Source: Myceligenerans crystallogenes (GTDB lineage: Bacteria > Actinomycetota > Actinomycetes > Actinomycetales > Cellulomonadaceae). Taken from it: a stretch of DNA of 64,000 bases. Positions 35,067 through 42,074 of the stretch are shown one piece after another (the stretch's first letter is position 1; the number at the start of each line of letters is the position of its first letter). The stretch covers positions 222,409-286,408 of the forward strand of contig NZ_BAAANL010000007.1 in assembly GCF_039529775.1 (NCBI RefSeq), given 5' to 3'. The position numbers and the translations under genes were made by a program. The notes below the pieces were generated by a model that was not told the origin of the DNA, made no database searches, and saw only the letters and a list, made by a program, of their open reading frames with translations.

Positions 35067-36227
35067 TCACCCGATGATGTGATGCACCCCACTGACGGGC
35101 TGTCCGGCGGCTCCGTCATGGTCGCTTCCTTCAAGCGCAACTCGCAGGCCTGGCGGAAGTTCGAACGCGGTCCTCGCCCACTTCCCCCACTCGCCGGCCC
35201 AGTCGATCTGTTCGGCGGCGGCCGTGACCCAGGTCGAGAGGTTGAGCGTCTCGTCGAGACCGTTGAGGAGGTTCTGCCGTTCCTGCTCGGTGCATCCGAC
35301 GGCAACCGCTTCGCGGGAGCGGAGTGCATGCCCGAGCGCCAGGGCCACGCGGGCACGCGCGCCGGACGGTTCTTGCTTCGCCAGGTGGCCCGTATATGCG
35401 CCGAGAACGATGGCCGCAGGTGGGTACTTCGCGAGGTCGATACCCATGCCGCCGGCTCCAGCCATCGTGGACAGCAGCATTCCGGTGTGGTCGACGAGTT
35501 CGTCGTCGGCGTCCGGCCTGACGATCGCCTCGTGCAGGCTCGCCTCGACCGCGACGGTGCCGGCGAAGTAGCCGTCGAGGAAATCGCCGTCGCACGAGTG
35601 ACGCAGAAGCCAGTCGCGATGGCGGAACGCGCCTTTGCACAGTGCCTCGAGGTAGTAGAAGCGGCCCCAGCCGCTGGACCGTTCGGCCAGCCACAGCAAG
35701 GACTCGTGCCCATGCCGAAGCCTCAGCAGTGCCTCGGACGCCAGGGACGCGAACCTCTCGGAGAGCAGCCCGATCGTCCGGATCAGATCGATGTCGTCGT
35801 CCGTGGGATTCACCGCCAGCAGCGCCAGGCCGATGACGGCCGCGCAGCGGTCACGTGCTTCCAGGACAAGCCGCCGACCGGTGTGCCGGACCAGGTCCCC
35901 GTCGCTCCGGAACGCGATCGCACGGATGTGGTCATTGTGATGGATGGGGACGTCAACCGCGTGCAGGGCGCCCTCAAGGAGAGTGAGATCGTCGCTCGGC
36001 TCGTCGAAGTACCGTGCCAGGATGTCAGCCGCAGCCGCACCCTTCAGACCCGAGTCAGGCGGTCGCGGGGACCGTCGGTCGTGTGCAACGGCGTCGGGGA
36101 ACGGGTGCCCATCCCGAGGAAGCGGTTCATCCGGATGCTGCTCACGCAGACGCCGAGCGTGCTCGAACAACGAGAGGCTCTCTTCCGACCTCCCCGGATC
36201 GGGCGCCACGGTTCCCACAGGGGGCAT
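35067..36227 (-). CDS. Uncharacterised helical-repeat protein
   Basis: A 386-aa soluble protein with no signal peptide and no enzyme motif that I recognise. After a charged, probably disordered N-terminus (1-60), it is almost wholly helical, with repeated paired helices that resemble HEAT/ARM-type repeats (for example LASEALLRLRHGHESLLWLAER and GRFYYLEALCKGAFRHRDWLLRH). It is a single-gene unit between the DUF2617 operon and an SPFH gene. The start is taken as ATG 36227, but an internal start is possible. Confidence 0.65.
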   Translation of the reverse strand: MPPVGTVAPDPGRSEESLSLFEHARRLREQHPDEPLPRDGHPFPDAVAHDRRSPRPPDSGLKGAAAADILARYFDEPSDDLTLLEGALHAVDVPIHHNDHIRAIAFRSDGDLVRHTGRRLVLEARDRCAAVIGLALLAVNPTDDDIDLIRTIGLLSERFASLASEALLRLRHGHESLLWLAERSSGWGRFYYLEALCKGAFRHRDWLLRHSCDGDFLDGYFAGTVAVEASLHEAIVRPDADDELVDHTGMLLSTMAGAGGMGIDLAKYPPAAIVLGAYTGHLAKQEPSGARARVALALGHALRSREAVAVGCTEQERQNLLNGLDETLNLSTWVTAAAEQIDWAGEWGKWARTAFELPPGLRVALEGSDHDGAAGQPVSGVHHIIG

Positions 36228-36284
36228 TATTCCGCAACCGCACTACCAATCGCGGCCGGCACCAAGGCACCCCCGGCGTCGTCC

Positions 36285-36941
36285 CTACTGCGGCGCGATG
36301 ATCTCCACCTTCGAGCCCGCCGGGAGCGCCTGGATCAGGCGGAGCCGGGCCAGGGCCGGGTGGTCCTCGAGCAGCTTGGCGCCGTTGGCCAGGGACCGCA
36401 GGGCCGCGGTCTCGGCGCGGGCCGCCTCCAGCTGTGCCGCACCGCGCACCTTGGCCGTGGCGAGCTCCGCGTACGCCGACCGCATGTCCAGCGGCAGGAT
36501 CACGTCCTTGACGACGGCGTCGACCACCTCGACACCGATCCCGGCACCGGCCTCCCGGGCCGGGCCCAGGACGAGCCCGCCGAGCTCGCGCCGCCCGTGA
36601 CGCGCCAGGGCGTCGGCGTCGAGCGTGATCAGGGCATCCCGGAGCGCGACCTGCGCGGCGAGGTAGACGACGTCGAACGCGTCGTCGGCCTGCTCGAGGA
36701 ACGTCCGCGCGTCGGACACCCGCCACCGCACGGCAAGACTGACCCGCACGGTCAGGCCGTCCGACGTCAGCACCTCCTGCGGGGCGAGCGACGTGAGCCG
36801 GTCGGCCGTGCGGACCCGCTCGTGGCGGGCGCGGCGCGGGTGGCGGTGGCGGCCGGGGCCGAGCACGCGCGTGAAGCGCCCGTCGACGTACTCGACGGCG
36901 AGCTCGGTGGCGTGGACGGTGATCCTGGGTACGAGAGACAT
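36285..36941 (-). CDS. SPFH/band 7 (slipin-like) protein
   Basis: A 218-aa SPFH-domain protein, shorter than usual stomatin/slipin proteins and lacking an obvious N-terminal membrane anchor. The domain is clear: LAVEYVDGRFTRVLGPGRH near the start, then EVLTSDGLTVRVSLAVRWRV (about 55-75), and GIGVEVVDAVVKDVILP (about 134-150), followed by the helical AELATAKVRGAAQLEAARAE segment. SPFH proteins form membrane-associated oligomeric scaffolds. GGAG precedes the ATG by 6 nt. The gene is monocistronic. Confidence 0.82.
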   Translation of the reverse strand: MSLVPRITVHATELAVEYVDGRFTRVLGPGRHRHPRRARHERVRTADRLTSLAPQEVLTSDGLTVRVSLAVRWRVSDARTFLEQADDAFDVVYLAAQVALRDALITLDADALARHGRRELGGLVLGPAREAGAGIGVEVVDAVVKDVILPLDMRSAYAELATAKVRGAAQLEAARAETAALRSLANGAKLLEDHPALARLRLIQALPAGSKVEIIAPQ

Positions 36942-37487
36942 GCGTGGCTCCGGTCGGCCGGCGTGGACAGGTTCCCGTCAAGGGATGGCGGACGACGGGC
37001 GGGCGGGGACGCGCCGGAACGCGGGGCACCGGCCGTCGTCCTGACCGGTCCGGGCCGCTGGCGTGCCGACGCCGATGTCACCGCCCGCCCGCCGCGAAGG
37101 GAGTTGAACCCCGACGCTTTGCAGGCGTTTACCATTCCTTGTGAGGGAGGGTGTCACGAGGTTTGACACGCAGGACCACCTGCCGGCACACCGGGGTGGC
37201 TGCTGATCTCGTGCGACGCCGACGCTATGCGGCGCCCGGCCGTCGTCGCAAAGGTATTTGTCGTGGCGGCTTTCCCCGACCCGGCGCCGCCCCTTCGAGG
37301 TCGGGCCCGCCGCCTCGCGATGAGATCGCCCTCGCTCACGGCAAGCGAATTCCGAATCGGTTAGTTCACTGGCTTCTCCTTACCAGGGCAGGATCACGCG
37401 TTCTATCGTTTCAACGCCTCGCCGACGTCGTCGTCCATCCGCTCGGCACTCCTCCACCCCGTGGCCGCACCACCGATCGGAGCGAAC
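36942..37487. other. 546-bp intergenic region without a credible gene
   Basis: This gap separates the divergent SPFH and GH30 genes. I see no coding frame with protein-like composition. It contains a small inverted repeat (GTGTCA 37151-37156, TGACAC 37164-37169), an imperfect direct repeat (CCGACGCTTTGCAGGCG near 37111 and CCGACGCTATGCGGCG near 37222) and a short palindrome CGTTTCAACG (37407-37416) that could be an operator of the GH30 gene. A tRNA-like patch at about 37090-37145 does not fold as a tRNA. Confidence 0.5.
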
Positions 37488-39230
37488 GTGAACAGACCGC
37501 AGATCCTCGTCGCGGCCACTGCTACCGCGACGGTGCTGGCCACCGTCGCCGGGGTCCTCACCGCCCCGCCGCTGGCGGCCGCGACGCCGGACATCACCGT
37601 CGGCACCACCACTCACCAGACCGTCGACGGCTTCGGCGCCGCGACGCCCATCTTCAGCGGCTCGTCGGCCCAATGGACGACCGCCGAGGCCCAGACCCTC
37701 ACCGGGACGGGCCCGGGCCAGCTCGGCCTGTCGATCGTGCGCACCGTGGTGTCGCCGGAGCAGAGCGAGTGGAGTTGGCCGGTCGCGAGCCTCAAGGCCG
37801 CGGAGGCGGCCGGCTCCGACGTCAAGATCCTCGCCTCCCCCTGGACCGCCCCGGCGAGCTTCAAGACGAACAACAACCGTGTCGGCGGCGGCAAGCTGAG
37901 GACCGACTACTACGACGACTACGCCGCGCACCTGAACAGCTACGTCCAGTACATGAAGGCCCAGGGCGTCACCATCGACGTCACGTCCATCCAGAACGAG
38001 CCGGACTGGCACCCCGACTACGACTCCATGGACTGGTCGGGCACGGAGCTGGCGACCTTCGCCCGGAACAACGGCGCCGCGGTCAAGGACACGAAGCTCC
38101 TGACCGCCGAGTCCCTGCGCTTCAACCGCGCCTACACCGACCCCACCCTGCAGGACGCGACGGCCCGCAACAACATCGGCTATGTCGGCGGCCACCTGTA
38201 CGACGCCGAGAACAGCGGCAACCTCTCCCCGTACCCCCTGGCGACCCAGTACGGCAAGAACCAGTGGATGACCGAGTGGAACCTCCACGAGGCCGACGGC
38301 AACGGGGCCGCCATCTGGGGCGACCCCGCCAATGCCGCCGTCTGGAACGAGACCCTCGACAGGATCATGCTCAGCGTCCACAAGTCGATGGACGCCGGCT
38401 GGAGCGCGTACATCTGGTGGTACGGCCGCCGGTTCTACTCGTTCGTCGGCGACGGCGAGTCCCAGTACGGGACGGTGAAGGGCGCGGTGCTCAAGCGCGG
38501 GCATGCGTTCGCGCAGTACTCGCGGTACGTGCGGCCCGGGGATCAGCGCGTCGGCCTGTCGAAGGGTTCGCGCGCGTCCGGCCTGGATGTCACGGCCTAC
38601 CGGGGGCGGGGCAAGGTCACGCTGGTGATCCTCAACCGGTCGGGCAACGCGGTCGACGACGCCGTCGTCCAGGTACCGCAGGGCGTCTCGGCGGCGCAGT
38701 ACGTCGTCACCTCGCAGAACCAGGCCGCCGCGTCGCAGCCGGTGAGCGTGAGCGGCGGCCAGGCGACCGTCGACGTCCCGGCACGGAGCATCTCGACGCT
38801 CGTGCTCACGGAGGGTTCGGGTCCGACGCCGAGTCCGACGACGCCGGGGCCGACGACGTCAGCGACCCCGTCCCCGAGCGTGACGCCCACGCCGACGGCG
38901 TCGTCGTCCCCCACCACCGGCGCCTGCCGCGTCACCAGCTCCGTCAACGCCTGGAACAACGGCCTGGTCAACAGCCTCACGATCACCAACACCGGCAAGG
39001 CTGCTCTGAGCGGCTGGTCCCTGCGCTTCGCCCTGGGCTCGGGCCAGACCATCACGTCGGGATGGGGCGCGACCTTCTCCCCAACGACCGGCACGGTGAC
39101 CGCGACGAACGTCGCGTACAACGCGTCGCTGCCGCCGGGCGGGTCGACGACGATCGGGTATCAGGCGACCCATACGGGCAACGGCGCGGCACCGACGGCG
39201 TTTGCCCTGAACGGGGCGGCCTGCAGCTGA
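37488..39230 (+). CDS. Secreted GH30 glycoside hydrolase with CBM2
   Basis: A 580-aa secreted retaining hydrolase. A signal peptide (about 1-32) is followed by a TIM barrel plus side beta-domain of GH30 (about 33-440), a Pro/Ser/Thr linker (about 445-480) and a CBM2 (about 480-580, with NAWNNGLVNSLTI and GWGATFSP). Glu171 in SIQNEPDWHP is the acid/base and Glu263 in WMTEWNLHE the nucleophile. The layout resembles GH30 glucuronoxylanases, although beta-1,6-glucanase or other GH30 activities are possible. The GTG at 37488 has GGAG 5 nt upstream. Confidence 0.87.
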   Translation: MNRPQILVAATATATVLATVAGVLTAPPLAAATPDITVGTTTHQTVDGFGAATPIFSGSSAQWTTAEAQTLTGTGPGQLGLSIVRTVVSPEQSEWSWPVASLKAAEAAGSDVKILASPWTAPASFKTNNNRVGGGKLRTDYYDDYAAHLNSYVQYMKAQGVTIDVTSIQNEPDWHPDYDSMDWSGTELATFARNNGAAVKDTKLLTAESLRFNRAYTDPTLQDATARNNIGYVGGHLYDAENSGNLSPYPLATQYGKNQWMTEWNLHEADGNGAAIWGDPANAAVWNETLDRIMLSVHKSMDAGWSAYIWWYGRRFYSFVGDGESQYGTVKGAVLKRGHAFAQYSRYVRPGDQRVGLSKGSRASGLDVTAYRGRGKVTLVILNRSGNAVDDAVVQVPQGVSAAQYVVTSQNQAAASQPVSVSGGQATVDVPARSISTLVLTEGSGPTPSPTTPGPTTSATPSPSVTPTPTASSSPTTGACRVTSSVNAWNNGLVNSLTITNTGKAALSGWSLRFALGSGQTITSGWGATFSPTTGTVTATNVAYNASLPPGGSTTIGYQATHTGNGAAPTAFALNGAACS

Positions 39231-39249
39231 GAGCCAAGCCGAAGCTTCG

Positions 39250-39289
39250 ATCAACGTCACGCGCGGTGCTGCCGTTGCGCGACGTTGAT
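39250..39289 (+). terminator. Hairpin terminator after the GH30 gene
   Basis: ATCAACGTC (39250-39258) pairs with GACGTTGAT (39281-39289). The stem continues through CGC/GCG with one bulged A. It lies 20 nt after the GH30 stop. Confidence 0.65.
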
Positions 39290-39436
39290 TGCTTTGCTGC
39301 TGGTTCGCAGCGACACCACAAGAGGCACTCAAGCCCCGATGCATCCGTTCGAATGCGAGCGCCGCGCTCCGGCCCTTCGCGACCTCGGTTCCCCGCCCGA
39401 CGTGCAGAGGCAAGCGAACCTTCGTACGTTCCGTAT

Positions 39437-39931
39437 GTGGCCGGCTCCCATCCGCTCGACGAACTCAAGAGCCAAGAGCTCCTCGCGCTCTACGGCGGCA
39501 TCCTCGACGAACTCGTCCGACGCGAGGTCATCCGCTCGCGCAACGCGCCCGCGGGCGACCTCGCCGAACGGCTCGTCCAGGACGCCTACGACGGCGAACT
39601 CGCCCCGCCATCCGAGAAGAGCTGGGACGTACGCACACCCGAGGGCTTGCTCCTGCAGGTCAAGTGCCGAGTGGTCGGCGACTCGAGCCGCCCCGGCCAA
39701 TACTCCTTCTTCCGCTCCTGGGACTTCGACACCTGCGTCTTCGTGACGTTCACCCGCGAGTATCAACTGGTCAAAGCGACCGAGGTACCTGCCGCGAGCA
39801 TCCAAGCCATCGCGAGCTTCTCCGACCACGTCAAGGGGTCGCGGGTGACCATCAGCAAGATCAGTGCCCTGCCGCCTGGCTCGATTGATGTCACCGATCG
39901 AATAGCGGAAGCCTACGAACGCCTGCCGTGA
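39437..39931 (+). CDS. Uncharacterised protein with a PD-(D/E)XK-like core
   Basis: A 164-aa protein. A helical N-terminus (DELKSQELLALYGGILDELVRREVI) precedes a region laid out like a restriction-endonuclease fold: GDLAERLVQDAYDGE (Glu in the first helix), then WDVRTPEGLLLQVKCRVV, giving Asp...Gln-x-Lys as a possible PD-(D/E)XK active site. GTG 39437 is chosen because TACGTT ends exactly 6 nt upstream (39425-39430), a leaderless start. Its stop codon overlaps the beginning of a truncated epimerase, so this gene appears to sit at the edge of an insertion. Nuclease activity is inference only. Confidence 0.6.
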   Translation: MAGSHPLDELKSQELLALYGGILDELVRREVIRSRNAPAGDLAERLVQDAYDGELAPPSEKSWDVRTPEGLLLQVKCRVVGDSSRPGQYSFFRSWDFDTCVFVTFTREYQLVKATEVPAASIQAIASFSDHVKGSRVTISKISALPPGSIDVTDRIAEAYERLP

Positions 39932-40425
39932 CGCCGCTCGTGTGGGGTGAGGGGATGACCACGCCGGCGAAGGCCGTGGAGGCGGCCGCCGCCGGGCGGT
40001 TGGCGTGGATCGACGGCGGGCGGCGCGTCATCGACCTCGTGCACGTCGGCAACCTCGTCAAGGCGGTGGTGGCCGGGCTGAGCCACGGGCGGGACCGCGG
40101 GGTGTACTACGTGACCGACGGATCACCGCTGCCGATCCGGGAGTTCTTCACGCCGGTGCTGGAGATCGCAGGGGCCGACGTGAGCGGGGCTCGGAGTGTG
40201 CCGGGCGGGGTGGCGACGGTGATGGCCGGGGTGCTGGAGGGCATGTGGCGGTTGCTGCGGCGTCCGACGGCGCCGCCGCTGGACCTGTGGCTGGTGGCGT
40301 TCCTGGGACGTGACCGGAGCTACGACATCGGGAGAGCGCGGGCGGAGCTCGGGTACCGGCCGCGGGTGACGGTTGCGGAGGGGCTGGCGGAGATGCGGGA
40401 TCAGCCGCCGGTGGTGTCGCCTTGA
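39928..40425 (+). pseudogene. 5'-truncated NAD-dependent epimerase/dehydratase (C-terminal half only)
   Basis: A 165-codon frame whose sequence begins in the middle of an extended-SDR sugar epimerase-like enzyme: PLVWGEGMTTP, then RRVIDLVHVGNLVKAVVAG, GVYYVTDGSPLPIREFF and ending ELGYRPRVTVAEGLAEM. The whole N-terminal NAD-binding Rossmann half and the YxxxK catalytic motif are missing. The similarity begins immediately at the junction with the preceding gene (4-bp overlap). This is most easily explained by a deletion or insertion that replaced the 5' half, so the remnant should be non-functional as an oxidoreductase. Confidence 0.75.
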
Positions 40426-40437
40426 GCGTTGCCGAGA

Positions 40438-40456
40438 GGAGGCGGCGCTCGCCTCC
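40438..40456 (+). terminator. Small hairpin after the truncated epimerase
   Basis: GGAGGCG (40438-40444) pairs with CGCCTCC (40450-40456) around GCGCT, just after the epimerase stop. Confidence 0.5.
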
Positions 40457-40602
40457 CCCGGAACGATGCCCTGCTCGACCGGCTGCATTGCCGGCGAGTC
40501 CCTCGGATCGCCGGCAGTGCCGTCACCCCCTGCCCGGATGTCAGAGTGAGGTCCAAGAACGACCACTCGCATTGAATCTGATTATCTGAATACCATCGAT
40601 TC

Positions 40603-40860
40603 ATGCGCTACATGACAGCGACAACGGCGTCTCGGGGGTTCTCGGATCTCCTCGACGCCGTGGAGCACGGTGACACCGTGACCATCACACGCGATGGCCG
40701 GGTCATCGCTGAGGTGCGCCCGGCTCGCCGACGGACCGTGGGTAACCTGCGTCGCCGGCTGGCGAATCTGCCGCCGCTCGACGCCGAGTCCGAGAGCGAC
40801 ATCGCCGGAGACATGGACCTGGTGAACAACGAGATCGGCGACCTATGGGCCAACGCCTGA
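40603..40860 (+). CDS. Phd/YefM-family antitoxin
   Basis: An 85-aa antitoxin of the Phd/YefM fold. The N-terminal DNA-binding part reads TATTASRGFSDLLDAVEHGDTVTITRDGRVIAEVRPA. The flexible C-terminus (GDMDLVNNEIGDLWANA) is the expected toxin-wrapping tail. The ATG at 40603 is favoured over the one at 40612 because TACCAT (40591-40596) lies exactly 6 nt upstream, a leaderless start. The AT-rich stretch 40570-40600, with GAATC/GATTC inverted half-sites, is the probable autorepression operator. The stop overlaps the toxin by 16 bp. Confidence 0.87.
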   Translation: MRYMTATTASRGFSDLLDAVEHGDTVTITRDGRVIAEVRPARRRTVGNLRRRLANLPPLDAESESDIAGDMDLVNNEIGDLWANA

Positions 40861-41240
40861 TAGTCGACACCAACATCCTCATCGCACTCGAACGAGGCGA
40901 CCTCGAACCCGGCGGGCTCGACGACGACGACGAACTCGCGGTGGCGGGCGTGACGCGTGCGGAGCTGGAGGGCGGCCCCCTCCTGGCGAAGACCGCAGAT
41001 GTCGCCCGACGCCGAGCACAGGCGGTCACGGCGATCCTGGAGTCCGTGGAGAGCCTGGACTACACGGCCGCCACCGCACGGTTTCACGCCAAGCTCCTCG
41101 CCCACACCCGCCAAGCAGGACAGCCGCGCGGGGCCTACGACCTGATCATCGCGGCACACGCGGCCGAGACCGGTCGCGCCGTCCTTTCCCGCGACTCGAA
41201 GGCCCGTTTCAGGGACCTACCAGGGGTACGGCTCGCGTAG
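40845..41240 (+). CDS. vapC: PIN-domain ribonuclease toxin (VapC family)
   Basis: A 131-aa PIN-domain toxin, which cleaves specific RNAs with Mg2+. The acidic active-site residues are visible in order: Asp in LIVDTNILIAL (residues 5-15), Glu in TRAELEGG (about 38-45), Asp in GAYDLIIAAHA (about 96-106), and a last Asp in SRDSKARF. It overlaps the antitoxin reading frame by 16 bp, so toxin translation depends on antitoxin translation. Pairing with a Phd-type rather than AbrB-type antitoxin is common in actinobacteria. Confidence 0.92.
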   Translation: MGQRLIVDTNILIALERGDLEPGGLDDDDELAVAGVTRAELEGGPLLAKTADVARRRAQAVTAILESVESLDYTAATARFHAKLLAHTRQAGQPRGAYDLIIAAHAAETGRAVLSRDSKARFRDLPGVRLA

Positions 41241-41327
41241 CTTCGCCCTGCTGCACTACGTCCTAAACCGACGCCGCTGGTCCACCCGCAAAGTATGACG
41301 ACGGGGCTGTCCAAGGACCGCCGAGGA

Positions 41328-41705
41328 TCAGAGACGTTCGATGGTCTCGAAGATCTCGATGTCGGTTTCCTGTTGCCAGGCCGGCATGTCATCCCAGTCG
41401 GCGACGTAGGAGGGTTTCGGGTCCGGGAAGTGCTTGTAGATCTGCCCGATCCAGCACAGTACGACGAACCGGCCCTTCTGCTGGCGGGTGAGCTTGGCGG
41501 CCGCTCGGTCGGTCGTCCGGGCGAAAGCGCGGATCTGCTCGGCAACTGCCGCAGCGGCCGATCGTTCCCACTCCGGGGTCTCGTCCCAGGGCGCGATGTA
41601 GCCCGGCTTGGGTTCGCCCGGGTAATGGGTGGTCACGCCGGCGATCCATGCCTCGCGGAAGATGCGGCCGAGTTCGTCGTGCAACGGGGTTCCCTTCGTC
41701 GTCAT
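41328..41705 (-). CDS. Small protein with an internally duplicated Pro/Trp module
   Basis: A 125-aa protein made of two copies of one module: HYPGEPKPGYIAPWDETPEWERSA (about residues 27-50) and HFPDPKPSYVADWDDMPAWQQET (about 92-114), each followed by a short helix. The repeated pattern H-[FY]-P-x-P-K-P-x-Y-[IV]-A-x-W-[DE]-x-x-P-x-W is striking. I do not know a function, but it resembles small proteins of actinobacterial mobile or phage-derived DNA. Its ATG overlaps the TGA of a 35-codon micro-ORF (ATGA), suggesting translational coupling. Its location between toxin-antitoxin and nuclease genes fits an accessory role. Confidence 0.65.
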   Translation of the reverse strand: MTTKGTPLHDELGRIFREAWIAGVTTHYPGEPKPGYIAPWDETPEWERSAAAAVAEQIRAFARTTDRAAAKLTRQQKGRFVVLCWIGQIYKHFPDPKPSYVADWDDMPAWQQETDIEIFETIERL

Positions 41706-41809
41706 GCTGCGGTCAGTGCTGCGATCCGGGCGTCGAGGTCCCGCATCCTGTGGTCGGTGCGGAGCCGCCCGAGGTGTGGTCGCAGGTCATGCAGTCTGCG
41801 AGCGATCAT
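41702..41809 (-). CDS. 35-codon micro-ORF coupled to the duplicated-module gene
   Basis: Reading on the minus strand from ATG 41809 gives a 35-aa Arg/Leu-rich peptide (starting MIARRLHDLRPHL, ending ARIAALTAA) that could form an amphipathic helix. It ends in TGA overlapping the next ATG. No clear ribosome-binding site is present. It may be a leader peptide, the tail of a decayed gene, or chance. The exact ATGA overlap is the main support. Confidence 0.35.
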   Translation of the reverse strand: MIARRLHDLRPHLGRLRTDHRMRDLDARIAALTAA

Positions 41810-42074
41810 CCCGGACCCGGTTTCTTGTGCACATCACCACCGCGGCCCCTGCTGGAACGACACGTCCCAACCGGAGCTGGTCGATGAGCTTTCGATGTCG
41901 ACCTCACGGTCCCATCCCCGCACCGCGTTTCTCCAGGTCAGCCACGCCCGTCTCGTCCAGAGCCGGGTTTGTTGCACTAGACTCCTCCATGCCATCGCGG
42001 TATCGACGGACTTTCACGCCCGGGTGTGAACATGTCCCCCGCCGCACGATTCTTCGTGCTGCCCAGGGGACCCC

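Noticed and set aside
35059..35075. TCACCCGATGATG resembling the island operator
   Set aside because: It lies at the 3' coding end of the helical-repeat protein (HIIG then stop), 16 kb from the island, and is best explained as coding sequence.
37090..37145. tRNA-Cys-like patch on the minus strand (CTGCAAA loop and GGTTCAACTCC T-arm-like sequence)
   Set aside because: Only 4 nt separate the putative anticodon loop from the T-arm, and the acceptor and T-stems do not pair. It does not fold as a tRNA and is most likely chance.
37151..39436. Plus-strand frame continuing upstream of the 39437 gene through the GH30 gene
   Set aside because: The GH30 enzyme with signal peptide and catalytic Glu residues occupies another frame. 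Only the part from GTG 39437, with its spaced -10, looks like protein.
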